From Chelatococcus sp. YT9 (lineage in GTDB: Bacteria; Pseudomonadota; Alphaproteobacteria; Rhizobiales; Beijerinckiaceae): DNA of 64,000 bases. The notes under the pieces were generated by a model. It was not told where the DNA came from and did no database searches. It saw only the letters and a program-made list of their open reading frames with translations. The position numbers and the translations under genes are program-made. Positions within the stretch are counted from its first letter, which is position 1. Every line of letters starts with the position of its first letter. Shown piece by piece: positions 8,517 through 17,814 of this stretch. Location: positions 3,170,501-3,234,500 of the forward strand of contig NZ_JAHBRW010000001.1 in assembly GCF_018398315.1 (NCBI RefSeq), read 5' to 3'.

Positions 8517-9899
8517 ATGCGACGCAAATTCTTCTCGAGACTTCCCCCCCGTTCCATTGCCACGCGCCTGCTGTGGTCCGGTGGCTTGTTGAGCATCATC
8601 ATTCTTGCAATCGCAGGATCGGTGCTGTCGACGCTGTATCGACAGACGACGGAAGGTGGTTTCGACGAGCGGCTTAACGTCTACCTCACCGATCTCGTTT
8701 CAGATCTCGCCATTGCGGGGCCGTTTGATCGCAAGGAGATCGCCGTTACCGCCGAGCCGCGCTTCGATTTGCCACTGTCGGGCTGGTATTGGCAGGTTGC
8801 GCGCGCGGCAGGCGACGCGGAAATCCGTACGTCCCGCTCTCTGTTTGGTGGGCAGCTCGCAGAATTGCCAGCAGCACCGGGTGAAACTCCTGGTGCTATC
8901 CGCAAGGCTTATATCGCCGGTCCGGACGAACGGCAGCTGCGCACCATCGAACGGGTCATCGATCTCGGTGAGGAAGGCAGTTATCGCGTGACGGTTGCCG
9001 CACCCGCAGATGAAATCGACGCCGAGACGCGGCGTTTCGGCATCACCTTGGCGGTCACTTTCGTTTCGCTTGGTTTGGCTCTCGCGATCATCACATTACT
9101 TCAGGTACGCTTCGGCCTGCGGCCGTTGGTGCGTTTGCGCAGCGCGGTCGGGGATGTGTGGCGTGGTGACGCTGCCCGCATAGAAGGAAGCTTTCCGAAG
9201 GACATTGCTCCTCTCGCCGATGAGCTGAATGTGCTGATTGAAGCCAATCGCGAGATCCTGGAACGGGCTCGCACCCACGTTGGCAATCTGGCGCATGCAC
9301 TGAAAACGCCACTCAGCGTCATCTTGAACGAGGCCGATGCCAATGGCGGTCCCCTCGCAGATACGGTGCGCGTGCAGGCCGCCATCATGCGCGATCAGGT
9401 AAATTATTATCTCGATCGCGCCCGTGCTGCGGCACTCGCCGGCGCTCTTGGATCCATCACCGAAGTCGTACCCGTCATCGAGGGTCTGCAACGTGCGTTG
9501 GAGCGCATCTACCGGCAGCGCGACATTGCCGTCGCAGTCAGCGTTCCCGCCAGCATTCGCTTCCGCGGCGAGAGGCAGGACTTCGAGGCGATGGTCGGCA
9601 ATCTCATGGACAACGCCTGCAAATGGGCAGAGGCGCGCGTCGAGGTCCGTGCCGAGTTGGAGACCAGCGGCGAGCGCTCGATGCTCGTCGTGACGATCGA
9701 TGATGATGGCCCCGGACTGATGCCTGAGGTGAGATCGGAGGTGCTGCGACGCGGCCGCCGGTTGGACGAGTCAAAGCCGGGATCGGGCCTTGGCCTTGCG
9801 ATCGTCGCGGAACTCGCCGGCCTCTATGATGGCTCTCTTAAATTGGACGATGCTCCACTCGGCGGATTGCGTGCAGTATTGGTCCTTCCTGCCCCATGA
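8517..9899 (+). CDS. feuQ: sensor histidine kinase, FeuQ-like
   Basis: This 460-residue inner-membrane kinase has a first membrane helix near residues 18-40 (LLWSGGLLSIIILAIAGSVL). A periplasmic domain of about 130 residues follows, then a second helix near 175-200 (GITLAVTFVSLGLALAIITL) and a HAMP-like linker. The dimerisation box is NLAHALKTPLSVI, with phospho-acceptor H260. The ATP-binding domain has MDNACKWAEA (N box), DDDGPGL (G1) and GSGLGLAIVAEL (G2). It probably phosphorylates the regulator encoded upstream, and its periplasmic domain could be touched by the PepSY protein. The 117-nt gap to the regulator gene holds no obvious promoter. Confidence 0.87.
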   Translation: MRRKFFSRLPPRSIATRLLWSGGLLSIIILAIAGSVLSTLYRQTTEGGFDERLNVYLTDLVSDLAIAGPFDRKEIAVTAEPRFDLPLSGWYWQVARAAGDAEIRTSRSLFGGQLAELPAAPGETPGAIRKAYIAGPDERQLRTIERVIDLGEEGSYRVTVAAPADEIDAETRRFGITLAVTFVSLGLALAIITLLQVRFGLRPLVRLRSAVGDVWRGDAARIEGSFPKDIAPLADELNVLIEANREILERARTHVGNLAHALKTPLSVILNEADANGGPLADTVRVQAAIMRDQVNYYLDRARAAALAGALGSITEVVPVIEGLQRALERIYRQRDIAVAVSVPASIRFRGERQDFEAMVGNLMDNACKWAEARVEVRAELETSGERSMLVVTIDDDGPGLMPEVRSEVLRRGRRLDESKPGSGLGLAIVAELAGLYDGSLKLDDAPLGGLRAVLVLPAP

Positions 9900-9990
9900 C
9901 CGAGTCGTGCAGAGAATGCTATAGTAATTGAGCTAAGTACGACGCTGCAGCCTCCCTGGCCTCCTAATCTAAAAAAAATGGGGGCTTTTC

Positions 9991-10773
9991 ATGAATAGTT
10001 TCATGCTAAAAAAGTATATCAAAGTGGCCGCCTTGCAGGTGCCACCTGTCCGGAGACTTTTTCAGCAGCGCGACGAAGCGCGGCAGCGCGTTGGAGACAT
10101 GCAGACCCAAGCCGCGCGTATGATACCGGATTGCGGGAAAGTGGCTTTCGCCCACTGGGGCGAAGATGCTGTCATCGACTATTTGTTCCGAGACAAGCCC
10201 TCGGGCCGCTATCTCGATATAGGCTGCTTCCACCCAGATCTATACTCAAATACCCGTCTGCTCCATGCCAGGGGCTGGAATGGCGTGAATATCGATCCTA
10301 ATCCCTTCATGATTGAGCAATTCCGTCAACGGCGACCGAACGACGTTAACTTGAACGTGGCCGTTGGGAAGGAGCGCGGTTGTCTTGACTTCTTTGTGTT
10401 CCATGAATGGGGATCCAGCAATACCCTTTCGCCGGAGTTCTCCGACAAGATCGCCGAGAGCCAGAACATTCAAGTGCAACGTCGCATTCCCACACAAGTT
10501 GTTACGCTTGCTGATGTGATGGAAGAGAACTTCTCCCAAAAAGCTCCCGATTTCATGAATGTCGATGTCGAAAGTCTCGACCTGGAAGTTATTCAGTCTA
10601 ATGAATGGGAAAAATTCCGGCCTACAATTATTGCTGTTGAGGATTTTGATTTTGACTTCGCCGCCCCGGATGCATCACCAATTTTCAGATTTATGAGATC
10701 CGTCGAATATAAGATGATCTCGCGAACGATCTTTACGAGCTTCTTTAGCGAGCAAGGCTTCCGTTTCAGCTGA
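9991..10773 (+). CDS. FkbM-family SAM-dependent methyltransferase-like protein
   Basis: This protein has 260 residues; ATG 9991 follows a GGGGG stretch. A SAM-binding motif I is visible at YLDIGCFHPDLYSNTRLL, followed by GWNGVNIDPNPF, whose Asp should bind the ribose. Later segments (VVTLADVMEEN, then DFMNVDVESLDLEVIQSNEW and RPTIIAVEDF) match the FkbM order. FkbM proteins O-methylate sugars or natural products. The gene has AT-richer codons than its neighbours and separates feuQ from the ccm operon, which suggests acquisition by transfer. No glycan biosynthesis genes adjoin it, so its substrate is unknown. Confidence 0.75.
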   Translation: MNSFMLKKYIKVAALQVPPVRRLFQQRDEARQRVGDMQTQAARMIPDCGKVAFAHWGEDAVIDYLFRDKPSGRYLDIGCFHPDLYSNTRLLHARGWNGVNIDPNPFMIEQFRQRRPNDVNLNVAVGKERGCLDFFVFHEWGSSNTLSPEFSDKIAESQNIQVQRRIPTQVVTLADVMEENFSQKAPDFMNVDVESLDLEVIQSNEWEKFRPTIIAVEDFDFDFAAPDASPIFRFMRSVEYKMISRTIFTSFFSEQGFRFS

Positions 10774-10910
10774 GGTCCCGTCGCAAGATCGCAGCGAAGG
10801 CATCTCTGCAATCTATTAACTGGCTGATTTCGCAATTAAAAAATCCCGCGACAGAATGTCGCCCGATCATGCCCTGAAGTCGGCCGGCGTCCTGCTGTAC
10901 AGAAGAGGGC

Positions 10911-12017
10911 ATGGTGCTTTGGCTCGTCTTCGCCTTGATGATGGGTGCGGCTATTCTCGCTGTGCTCTGGCCGCTGTCGCGGCCGCTTTCCGTCGATGGT
11001 CCGTCGACGGGAGAGAAATCGTTCGTCAAGGATCAGATCCGCGAAATCGAACGCGATGTAGCGCGGGGCTTTCTGTCCCCGGCGGAGAGGGATGTGGCGA
11101 TTGCCGAAGTCGGGCGCCGTTTTCTGAGAACGGTCTCTGACGAACCGGCCAAATCGCCGGCTCAAGGTGAACCCGCCCTGCGTCGCCGTCGCGCGGCATC
11201 GGCTGTCGCCCTGTCGATGATTCCTCTCGTCTCGCTTGCCTTCTACGGCTTGCGAGGCTCCCCGCATTTGCCTGCTGCGCCGTTTTCCGAGCGGTTCCTC
11301 GATACGGCGGAGATCGACCTCCAGCAGGCGGTCCGACGGGTAGAGGCGCATCTGGCCAACGCTCCGGAGGACGGGCGGGGCTGGACAATCCTCGCCCCGA
11401 TTTACATGCGTATGGGCCGTCCGGACGATGCGGTGCGCGCCTATACGGCCTCGCTTCGTCTGGAAGGAGACAATGCCGCCCGTCGCGCAGACTTGGCAGA
11501 GGCACAAGTGTTGAGCAGCGGCGGGCTCGTCACCGCGGAAGCCCTGGAGAATTTCAGGGCCGCGCTGAAGCTGGATGCCAAGCTCCCCAAAGCGCGTTAC
11601 TACATCGCGCTGGCGGCTGAGCAGGACGGGCGTGTGGAGGAGGCTCTAAGCCTTTTCAAGGGCTTGCGTGGCGACGCCGGTCCTGACGCCCCATGGGTGC
11701 CGACTGTCGAGACACATATAGCGAAGTTGGAACGCAACGCGCCCGCGGAGGCAATCGCGCGCTTACCGGACGCCGAGCGCGATGAAGCGATCAAAGGGAT
11801 GGTTGCTGGCCTTGCGGCGCGGCTTGAGGCCGACGGCGGCAATATCGAGGACTGGGTCAGGCTTGTCCGGTCTCATATCGTGCTTGGCGCAAGGGCTGAA
11901 GCGCTCGCCGCGCTCTTGAAGGCCCGCGAGCGGTTCAAGTCGGATGAGGCCGCTCTCGCCAAACTCGCTCCGCTAGGGGATGTTCTGCAATCGCCCGCAG
12001 CGGATCAATCGCCATGA
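10911..12017 (+). CDS. ccmI: cytochrome c maturation protein CcmI (CycH)
   Basis: This 368-residue protein starts with a membrane helix (MVLWLVFALMMGAAILAVLW). A short cytoplasmic loop (SFVKDQIREIERDVARGFLS) typical of CcmI and a second helix near residue 100 follow. The C-terminal periplasmic region contains TPR units (GWTILAPIYMRMGRPDDAVRAYTASLRL, ARYYIALAAEQDGRVEEALSLF). CcmI delivers apocytochrome c to the CcmF/CcmH haem lyase. It is the first gene of ccmI-E-F-H, with 92 nt before ccmE. The coding sequence ends in a short Pro-containing tail. Confidence 0.92.
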   Translation: MVLWLVFALMMGAAILAVLWPLSRPLSVDGPSTGEKSFVKDQIREIERDVARGFLSPAERDVAIAEVGRRFLRTVSDEPAKSPAQGEPALRRRRAASAVALSMIPLVSLAFYGLRGSPHLPAAPFSERFLDTAEIDLQQAVRRVEAHLANAPEDGRGWTILAPIYMRMGRPDDAVRAYTASLRLEGDNAARRADLAEAQVLSSGGLVTAEALENFRAALKLDAKLPKARYYIALAAEQDGRVEEALSLFKGLRGDAGPDAPWVPTVETHIAKLERNAPAEAIARLPDAERDEAIKGMVAGLAARLEADGGNIEDWVRLVRSHIVLGARAEALAALLKARERFKSDEAALAKLAPLGDVLQSPAADQSP

Positions 12018-12109
12018 CGCCAAGCGTGGATCCCGGAAGTGTGTATTGGCACAGGTTGCATGGTCGCTCTCCGCGCCTCAAGATCACAGCGTTATTTCCG
12101 TGAGCGCCA

Positions 12110-12574
12110 ATGACCCGTAAGCAACGTCGCCTTACCTTGATTGCTGCAGGCGGTGCGGTCGTCGCCATCGCGCTGGCGCTCGTGCTGGTCGCGATGCGGG
12201 ATACGATCGTATTCTTTCGGGCACCGAGCGACATCGTGAGCATGAATATCCAGCCCGGTACGCGGCTGCGGCTCGGCGGGCTCGTGGCTGAGGGCTCGAT
12301 TGTCCGAGAGCCCGGTCAGCGGGTCGTTTTCGTTGTGAAGGACGCCAACCATGGCATCACCGTCAACTACACAGGCTTGCTGCCGGATCTCTTCCGTGAG
12401 GGGCAGGGCGTGGTGGCGGAGGGTGTCCTGGGAGCGGACAGGCGGTTCACGGCCGACAGTGTCCTCGCCAAGCATGACGAGCGCTATATGCCCCGTGAGG
12501 TTGCTGATGCCCTTAAGCAGCAGGGGCTCTGGCAGCATACGGGCGAGGCAGGCCAGGCCGGGGCAACTCAATGA
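12110..12574 (+). CDS. ccmE: haem chaperone CcmE (CycJ)
   Basis: This 154-residue protein has one N-terminal membrane anchor (LTLIAAGGAVVAIALALVLV). A periplasmic beta-barrel follows (QPGTRLRLGGLVAEGSI, VFVVKDANHGITVNYTGLLPDLF). The haem-attachment motif VLAKHDERYMP contains H122, which binds haem covalently in the family, and a nearby Tyr. CcmE receives haem from CcmC and passes it to CcmF. The last codons overlap the ccmF start by four bases (ATGA), so translation is coupled. A flexible Gln/Gly tail follows the core domain. Confidence 0.95.
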   Translation: MTRKQRRLTLIAAGGAVVAIALALVLVAMRDTIVFFRAPSDIVSMNIQPGTRLRLGGLVAEGSIVREPGQRVVFVVKDANHGITVNYTGLLPDLFREGQGVVAEGVLGADRRFTADSVLAKHDERYMPREVADALKQQGLWQHTGEAGQAGATQ

Positions 12575-14547
12575 TAGTGGAACTCGGCCATTTCGCGCTG
12601 ACCCTCGCGCTCGCGTTGTCCCTGGTGCAATTTGTTCTGCCGCTGTGGGGGGCGCTTGCCAATGATGAGCCCCTGATGAACGTTGCCGCTCCGGCGGCCC
12701 TTGGTACGTTCGGGGCGGTGGGCTTCGCCTTTCTGGCGCTCGCGCATGCCTACGTGACGTCGGATTTCTCGGTTCTCAACGTGGTCGAGAACTCACACAC
12801 CTTGAAGCCGACGCTTTACAAGATCACCGGTGTGTGGGGAAACCATGAAGGCTCCATGCTGTTGTGGGTCTTCATCCTCGCGCTCTTCGCCGCGCTTGTC
12901 GCCATGGCGCGCCACTCGCTGCCACTGCGTCTCAGGGCACTGACCCTCAGCTTCCAGGCCTTGATCGCCAGCGCATTCCTGCTTTTCCTCCTCGCGTCGT
13001 CCAATCCCTTTGCGCGGATCAACCCGGCGCCCTTCGAGGGGCAGGACCTCAACCCCATTCTTCAGGACATCGGTCTCGCCATCCATCCGCCGCTCCTCTA
13101 CATCGGCTATGTCGGCATCTCGATATCCTTCTCCTTCGCGGCCGCGGCCCTTGTGGAAGGACGTATCGACGCGTTGTGGGCCCGGGCTGTCCGACCTTGG
13201 ACCCTGACGGCATGGGTCTTCCTCACGCTCGGTATCGCGATGGGCTCTTACTGGGCCTATTACGAGCTCGGCTGGGGGGGCTGGTGGTTTTGGGACCCGG
13301 TCGAAAACGCCTCGTTCATGCCTTGGCTCGCAGCAACGGCGTTGTTGCACTCCACCGTGGTCATGGAGAAGCGGGATGCGTTGAAAGTTTGGACGATCCT
13401 GCTCGCGATCGTCAGCTTTTCGCTTTCTCTGCTCGGCACCTTCCTCGTCCGCTCCGGCGTGCTGACCTCCGTGCACACCTTCGCGACCGACCCGGCACGC
13501 GGCGCCTTCATACTCGGTATCCTCGTCTTTTTCATTGGCGGAGCGTTCGCTCTGTTTGCCTGGCGCGCACCGCTCCTGCGTCAGGGAGGGATCTTCGCGC
13601 CCGTATCGCGGGAGGGGGCGCTCGTTCTCAATAACCTCTTCCTGGCGACAGCCTGCGCGACCGTTCTCATCGGCACACTTTATCCACTCGCGCTCGAGTC
13701 GCTGACTGGGGAGAAGATCTCTGTCGGTGAGCCCTATTTCGAGGCGACCTTCCTCCCGATCATGCTGCCGCTGCTCTTTCTTATCCCCATCGGCCAGACG
13801 CTGGCGTGGAAACGAGGGGACCTGCTCGGCGCAGCCCAACGCCTGATGGGGGCCTTCGCCCTCGCCATTGGCGTCGCTCTGGTGGTGATCGCGATCACCG
13901 AGGGTGGACCAGTCCTCGCCATCGTCAGCATCGGGCTGGGTTTTTTCATCATTTTCGGTGCCGTGTCCGATACGATCATGCGGTGTTGGCCAAGGGGCGC
14001 GAAGCTCGGCATCGTCTGGCGGCGTGCCATTGGCCTGCCCCGGTCCGCATGGGGCACGACCCTGGCTCATGCGGGCGTCGGCGTCGTGGTAATCGGCATC
14101 GCCGCTTCAGCCTGGAGCACCGAGGACATCACGCTCGTCAGGCCGGGCGGGAGCATCCAGACCGGCCCCTATACTCTGCGCCTGGAAGGTGTGTTTCCGC
14201 GTGCTGCCAACAACTACCGCGAGGATGTGGCTCGGTTCGCGGTTTCGCGTCATGGCCGGCCCCTCGGCACCATGGAGGCATCCAAGAGGTTGTATACGAC
14301 GCGTGGCACGCCGACGACCGAAGCGGGGATCATGACGATCGGCTTCGGCCAACTCTATGTCAGTCTTGGCGATAACGAAGCCGAAGGCGCCATCGGCCTG
14401 AGGGCCTATTGGAAGCCTTATGTCACCCTGATCTGGCTGGGGTCTATCATCATGGCCGTGGGCGGGGCGTTGTCCCTGACCGATCGGCGCATCCGCGTCG
14501 GAATCCCGCGCCGCCGCATGGATGTCTCTGCCGTGCCTGCGGAGTGA
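12571..14547 (+). CDS. ccmF: haem lyase subunit CcmF (CycK)
   Basis: This 658-residue, many-helix membrane protein carries the WWD haem-handling motif (WGGWWFWDPVENASFMPWL) and the nearby family sequences KITGVWGNHEGSMLLW and PPLLYIGYVGIS. A periplasmic loop near residues 520-610 precedes the last helix, as is usual. CcmF attaches haem to apocytochrome c together with CcmH and CcmI. It overlaps ccmE by four bases and is followed three bases later by ccmH, so the operon is tight. Length and motifs are complete. Confidence 0.96.
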   Translation: MIVELGHFALTLALALSLVQFVLPLWGALANDEPLMNVAAPAALGTFGAVGFAFLALAHAYVTSDFSVLNVVENSHTLKPTLYKITGVWGNHEGSMLLWVFILALFAALVAMARHSLPLRLRALTLSFQALIASAFLLFLLASSNPFARINPAPFEGQDLNPILQDIGLAIHPPLLYIGYVGISISFSFAAAALVEGRIDALWARAVRPWTLTAWVFLTLGIAMGSYWAYYELGWGGWWFWDPVENASFMPWLAATALLHSTVVMEKRDALKVWTILLAIVSFSLSLLGTFLVRSGVLTSVHTFATDPARGAFILGILVFFIGGAFALFAWRAPLLRQGGIFAPVSREGALVLNNLFLATACATVLIGTLYPLALESLTGEKISVGEPYFEATFLPIMLPLLFLIPIGQTLAWKRGDLLGAAQRLMGAFALAIGVALVVIAITEGGPVLAIVSIGLGFFIIFGAVSDTIMRCWPRGAKLGIVWRRAIGLPRSAWGTTLAHAGVGVVVIGIAASAWSTEDITLVRPGGSIQTGPYTLRLEGVFPRAANNYREDVARFAVSRHGRPLGTMEASKRLYTTRGTPTTEAGIMTIGFGQLYVSLGDNEAEGAIGLRAYWKPYVTLIWLGSIIMAVGGALSLTDRRIRVGIPRRRMDVSAVPAE

Positions 14548-14550
14548 GCG

Positions 14551-15081
14551 ATGTCTGGGCTCTCGATAGCAGGTTCTCTCTCCTTTCGCCGCTCGTGTGA
14601 CCAGTCCCGGGGCAGGGCGGTCGCGGCTGTCCTTTTCATTGCCGTCCTGTTCTTTGCCAGCAGTGTCTCGCCGACGCGAGCCGTGGAGTTCGACGAGATC
14701 CTCCCCGACAAGGCGCTGGAGGCTCGGGCTCGCACGATCTCGTCCGGCCTGCGCTGTCTTGTTTGCCAGAATCAATCAATTGACGATTCGAACGCGCCGC
14801 TCGCGCGAGATCTGCGTATTCTCGTCCGCGAGCGTTTGAAGGCCGGCGATAGCGACGATCAGGTCCGGGCCTTTTTGGTCGCGCGCTACGGTGAGTTCGT
14901 GCTGCTCAAGCCTCCGATGACAATGACGACGGTGCTGCTCTGGGGAGCGCCGTTTCTCATTCTCGGCTGCGGAGCCATTGCCATCGCGCTTGGCGTGAGA
15001 CGTCGCCGCCGGCAGACCCGTGCTGTTCCTCTCAGTGACGAAGAGAAAGCGCGGCTGGAAGCTGCGCTGGGCGGCGATTGA
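14551..15081 (+). CDS. ccmH: cytochrome c maturation protein CcmH (CycL)
   Basis: This 176-residue protein has an N-terminal signal or anchor (AVAAVLFIAVLFFASSVSPTRA). A periplasmic three-helix domain with the thiol motif LRCLVCQNQSIDDSNAPLARDLR follows, then LLWGAPFLILGCGAIAIALG as a C-terminal membrane helix and a short charged tail. The two cysteines of RCxxC keep the apocytochrome haem-binding cysteines reduced. This is the short, CcmL/CycL-type protein; the TPR function is supplied by CcmI upstream. It ends the ccm operon, 180 nt before degP. Confidence 0.94.
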   Translation: MSGLSIAGSLSFRRSCDQSRGRAVAAVLFIAVLFFASSVSPTRAVEFDEILPDKALEARARTISSGLRCLVCQNQSIDDSNAPLARDLRILVRERLKAGDSDDQVRAFLVARYGEFVLLKPPMTMTTVLLWGAPFLILGCGAIAIALGVRRRRRQTRAVPLSDEEKARLEAALGGD

Positions 15082-15261
15082 AGGCCCTTGAGCATCGGCG
15101 CGGCCTGCGCTGTTTGCCTGTCTCACGTCCCCTTTGAATCTTACGAAGAATTCATGGTTTTGAGAGGGTGCTGTAAGGGGCGGTTTGTCATTGTCTGTTG
15201 CGAAGAGGGGGCGCGATGACCGCGTCCTGCGCACGGGAGCCTTGGGGGATGGGGCTTTTGT

Positions 15262-16887
15262 GTGAGCGTGACTGGAAAGACGATGATGATGGACAAGAAT
15301 TTGCAGAGCCCTGCCGCGTCTCGGACGGATCGCCAGGCTGGCGTGTCGGCGCCCCGGTCGAACCGGCGCAAGTCTTTGTTGCTGGGGGCGGTGGCACTGG
15401 CGGCCCTGGGCACGGCGGGCGTGCTGCAGGGTCTGGTTGCCCCGCCTTATGGTCCGGCCTATGCGCAGCAGATCGCGCCGGCGCCAGCGGTGACGGTGCC
15501 CGGTCAGGCCTCCTTCGCCGATCTCGTCGACCGGGTGAAGCCGGCTGTGGTGTCGGTTCAGGTGAAGGTGGCGATCGACAACGTCCGCGATGAGGGCGGC
15601 ATGCAGCGCTTCGGCGGCCAGCCGGATGACGGCGAGTTCGGCATGCCCGGCATGGGTCCGGGTGGCCCTGGCAACCCCTTCGAGCAGTTCTTCCGCCGCT
15701 TCGGTGGCGAGGGCGGGCCGCGCGGCGGCCAGCGCCAGCAGCCGCGCCGCTTCGGCGAGGCGCAGGGGTCGGGCTTCTTCATCAGCCAGGACGGCTATGT
15801 CGTCACCAACAACCATGTGGTCGAGAAGGGCTCGGAGATCCAGGTGAAGATGGATGACGGGCGCAGTCTCACGGCCAAGGTCATCGGCACCGACCCGAAG
15901 ACGGATCTGGCGCTTCTGAAGGTCGATGAGGCCGGCCCGTTCCCCTATGTGCCGCTGGCGGGCGTGGCCCCGCGGGTCGGCGACTGGGTGGTGGCGGTCG
16001 GCAATCCCTTCGGGCTTGGCGGCACGGTGACGGCGGGCATCGTCTCGGCGCGAGGCCGTGACATCGGAGCCGGCCCCTATGACGACTTCATCCAGGTCGA
16101 TGCGCCGATCAACAAGGGCAATTCCGGCGGCCCGACCTTCAACCTGTCCGGCCAGGTGGTGGGCGTGAACACGGCGATCGCCTCGCCATCGGGTGGCAAT
16201 GTGGGCATCGCCTTCGCCATTCCGTCGGAGACGGTGCAGTCGGTGGTGCAGCAGCTGAAGGACAAGGGCGCGGTGAGCCGCGGCTATATCGGCGTGCAGA
16301 TCCAGCCGGTGACGGCGGATATCGCGGCGGGCCTTGGGCTCGACAAGGCGGAAGGGGCGATCGTGGCGCGCGTCGAGGACAATGGTCCGGCGGCCAAGGC
16401 CGGCCTGAAGGCGGGCGATGCGATCGTGGCGCTCGATGGCAAGGCGGTCAGCGACGCGCGTGCCCTGTCGCGGGAGATCGCCGGCCATGCGCCGGGCTCC
16501 AAGCTCGACCTGACGGTGTGGCGCGACGGCAAGACGCAGAAGATCGCGCTGACGCTGGCGACGATGCCGGGTGAGAAGACGGCGGCGCTGAGCGAGGAGC
16601 AGGGCGCCGGCCAGGGCAAGCTCGGGCTGCAGCTGGCACCTGCGGCCAGCGTCGGCGGCGCCGGCCAGGAGGGCGTGGTGGTGATGGGCGTTCAGCCCGG
16701 CTCGCCTGCCGAGGAGCGTGGCCTGAAGACCGGCGACGTCATCGTCGAGGCCTCCGGCCGCAAGGTCGAGCGTCCGGCCGACATCACCAAGGTGATCGCC
16801 GACGTCAAGAAGGAAGGCCGCAAGGCTGTCCTCTTCCGCCTGAAGACCGACGACGGCTCGCGCTTCGTCGCCCTGCCGGTGGCGTAA
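15262..16887 (+). CDS. degP: DegP/HtrA-type periplasmic serine protease
   Basis: Do-family protease of 541 residues counted from GTG 15262; ATGs at 15283-15289 after GGAAAG are alternative starts. A signal sequence (LLLGAVALAALGTAGVLQGL, then AYAQ) leads to the trypsin-like domain. The catalytic triad is H185 (VVTNNHVVEKG), D215 (DPKTDLALLKVD) and S288 (GNSGGPTFN). A Gly/Met/Arg-rich loop of about 60 residues sits before the His. Two PDZ domains follow (RGYIGVQIQPV to the ALDGKAV region; GVVVMGVQPGSPAEERGLKTGDVI). It degrades or refolds damaged periplasmic proteins. Its place between ccm genes and a two-component pair matches rhizobial degP1 as I recall it. Confidence 0.94.
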   Translation: MSVTGKTMMMDKNLQSPAASRTDRQAGVSAPRSNRRKSLLLGAVALAALGTAGVLQGLVAPPYGPAYAQQIAPAPAVTVPGQASFADLVDRVKPAVVSVQVKVAIDNVRDEGGMQRFGGQPDDGEFGMPGMGPGGPGNPFEQFFRRFGGEGGPRGGQRQQPRRFGEAQGSGFFISQDGYVVTNNHVVEKGSEIQVKMDDGRSLTAKVIGTDPKTDLALLKVDEAGPFPYVPLAGVAPRVGDWVVAVGNPFGLGGTVTAGIVSARGRDIGAGPYDDFIQVDAPINKGNSGGPTFNLSGQVVGVNTAIASPSGGNVGIAFAIPSETVQSVVQQLKDKGAVSRGYIGVQIQPVTADIAAGLGLDKAEGAIVARVEDNGPAAKAGLKAGDAIVALDGKAVSDARALSREIAGHAPGSKLDLTVWRDGKTQKIALTLATMPGEKTAALSEEQGAGQGKLGLQLAPAASVGGAGQEGVVVMGVQPGSPAEERGLKTGDVIVEASGRKVERPADITKVIADVKKEGRKAVLFRLKTDDGSRFVALPVA

Positions 16888-16917
16888 GGCCCGACAGCCA
16901 GGACATTGGGGGAGGAC

Positions 16918-16941
16918 GGCGCGCCGCGCAAGCGGCGCGTC
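16918..16941 (+). terminator. GC-rich hairpin after degP (possible terminator)
   Basis: GCGCCGC at 16921-16927 pairs exactly with GCGGCGC at 16932-16938 around a GCAA loop, with further pairing outside. There is no T-run after it, so it may be a Rho-dependent or 3'-end-stabilising hairpin rather than a classical intrinsic terminator. It lies 31 nt after the degP stop codon. Confidence 0.4.
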
Positions 16942-17130
16942 GGCCCCCTCAAGCCTCGGAGAGCCAGGACCCCTGCCGGGGATCGTGACCGCGTACCAGG
17001 CTCTCCAAAACGCGGCAGGCCGGACACCATCATCCCGCCTGCCGCTCTTCTTGTGAATGCTTATGGCGCAGAGGCGAAAATGCAGATATTTCCGCTCCCT
17101 CAGGACGACTCTTCGCCTACACTCGACGCC

Positions 17131-17814
17131 ATGCGGATTCTCGTTATCGAAGATGATCAGGAAGCGGCCGCCTACCTCGCGAAGGCGCTGCGCGAAGCTG
17201 GCCATGTCGCGGACCTCGCGCCTGATGGGCTGGAAGGCTATGCCCTCGCTCGAGAGGGCAGCTACGATGTGCTCATTGTCGACCGTATGTTGCCGAAGCT
17301 TGATGGGCTGTCGGTAATCCGGTCGCTGCGTGAGCAACATATTGATACGCCGGTTCTCATCTTGTCGGCCCTGGGTCAGGTCGATGATCGCGTCAAGGGC
17401 TTGAGGGCTGGCGGCGACGATTATTTGCCCAAGCCCTACTCCTTCACCGAGCTGCTTGCCCGCATCGAGGTTCTGTCGCGCCGCCGCGCAGCCCCCACGG
17501 GGGAGGCGACATCGTACCGGGTCGGCGATCTCGAGCTCGACCGCCTGTCGCATCGTGTCACGCGCTCCGGCCAGGAAATCGTCTTGCAACCCCGCGAGTT
17601 TCGCTTGCTGGAATATCTCATGCGCCACGCAGGGCAGGTGGTCACGCGCACCATGCTCCTCGAGAACGTATGGGACTATCATTTCGACCCTCAGACGAAT
17701 GTCATCGACGTGCATGTCTCGCGACTGCGCTCGAAGATCGATAAAGGCCACGAGCGCCCGCTGATCCAGACCATCCGGGGCGCGGGATACATGGTTCGTG
17801 ACAGCGCTCACTAA
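17131..17814 (+). CDS. OmpR-family response regulator
   Basis: This 227-residue protein is called from ATG 17131 (MRILVIEDDQEAA), where homology begins; the longer frame from 16906 encodes an unlikely Arg/Pro-rich extension. The receiver domain has D8/D9, phospho-acceptor D51 (IVDRMLPKLDG) and a Lys in YLPKPYSF. The winged helix (LQPREFRLLEYLMRHAGQVVT, then VHVSRLRSKI and IRGAGYMV) is of the CusR/QseB type. It overlaps the kinase gene by 17 nt. This degP-adjacent pair is conserved in rhizobia as I recall; an envelope-stress or metal role is possible but not shown. Confidence 0.9.
   Translation: MRILVIEDDQEAAAYLAKALREAGHVADLAPDGLEGYALAREGSYDVLIVDRMLPKLDGLSVIRSLREQHIDTPVLILSALGQVDDRVKGLRAGGDDYLPKPYSFTELLARIEVLSRRRAAPTGEATSYRVGDLELDRLSHRVTRSGQEIVLQPREFRLLEYLMRHAGQVVTRTMLLENVWDYHFDPQTNVIDVHVSRLRSKIDKGHERPLIQTIRGAGYMVRDSAH

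Noticed and set aside
12793-14070. A 425-codon minus-strand frame inside ccmF
   Set aside because: It is a charged low-complexity shadow of the hydrophobic CcmF frame.
14776-17811. A 1011-codon open frame on the minus strand across degP and the response regulator
   Set aside because: It is antisense to clear genes with intact catalytic motifs, its protein is His/Arg/Ala-rich without any domain, and long antisense frames are expected in high-GC DNA.
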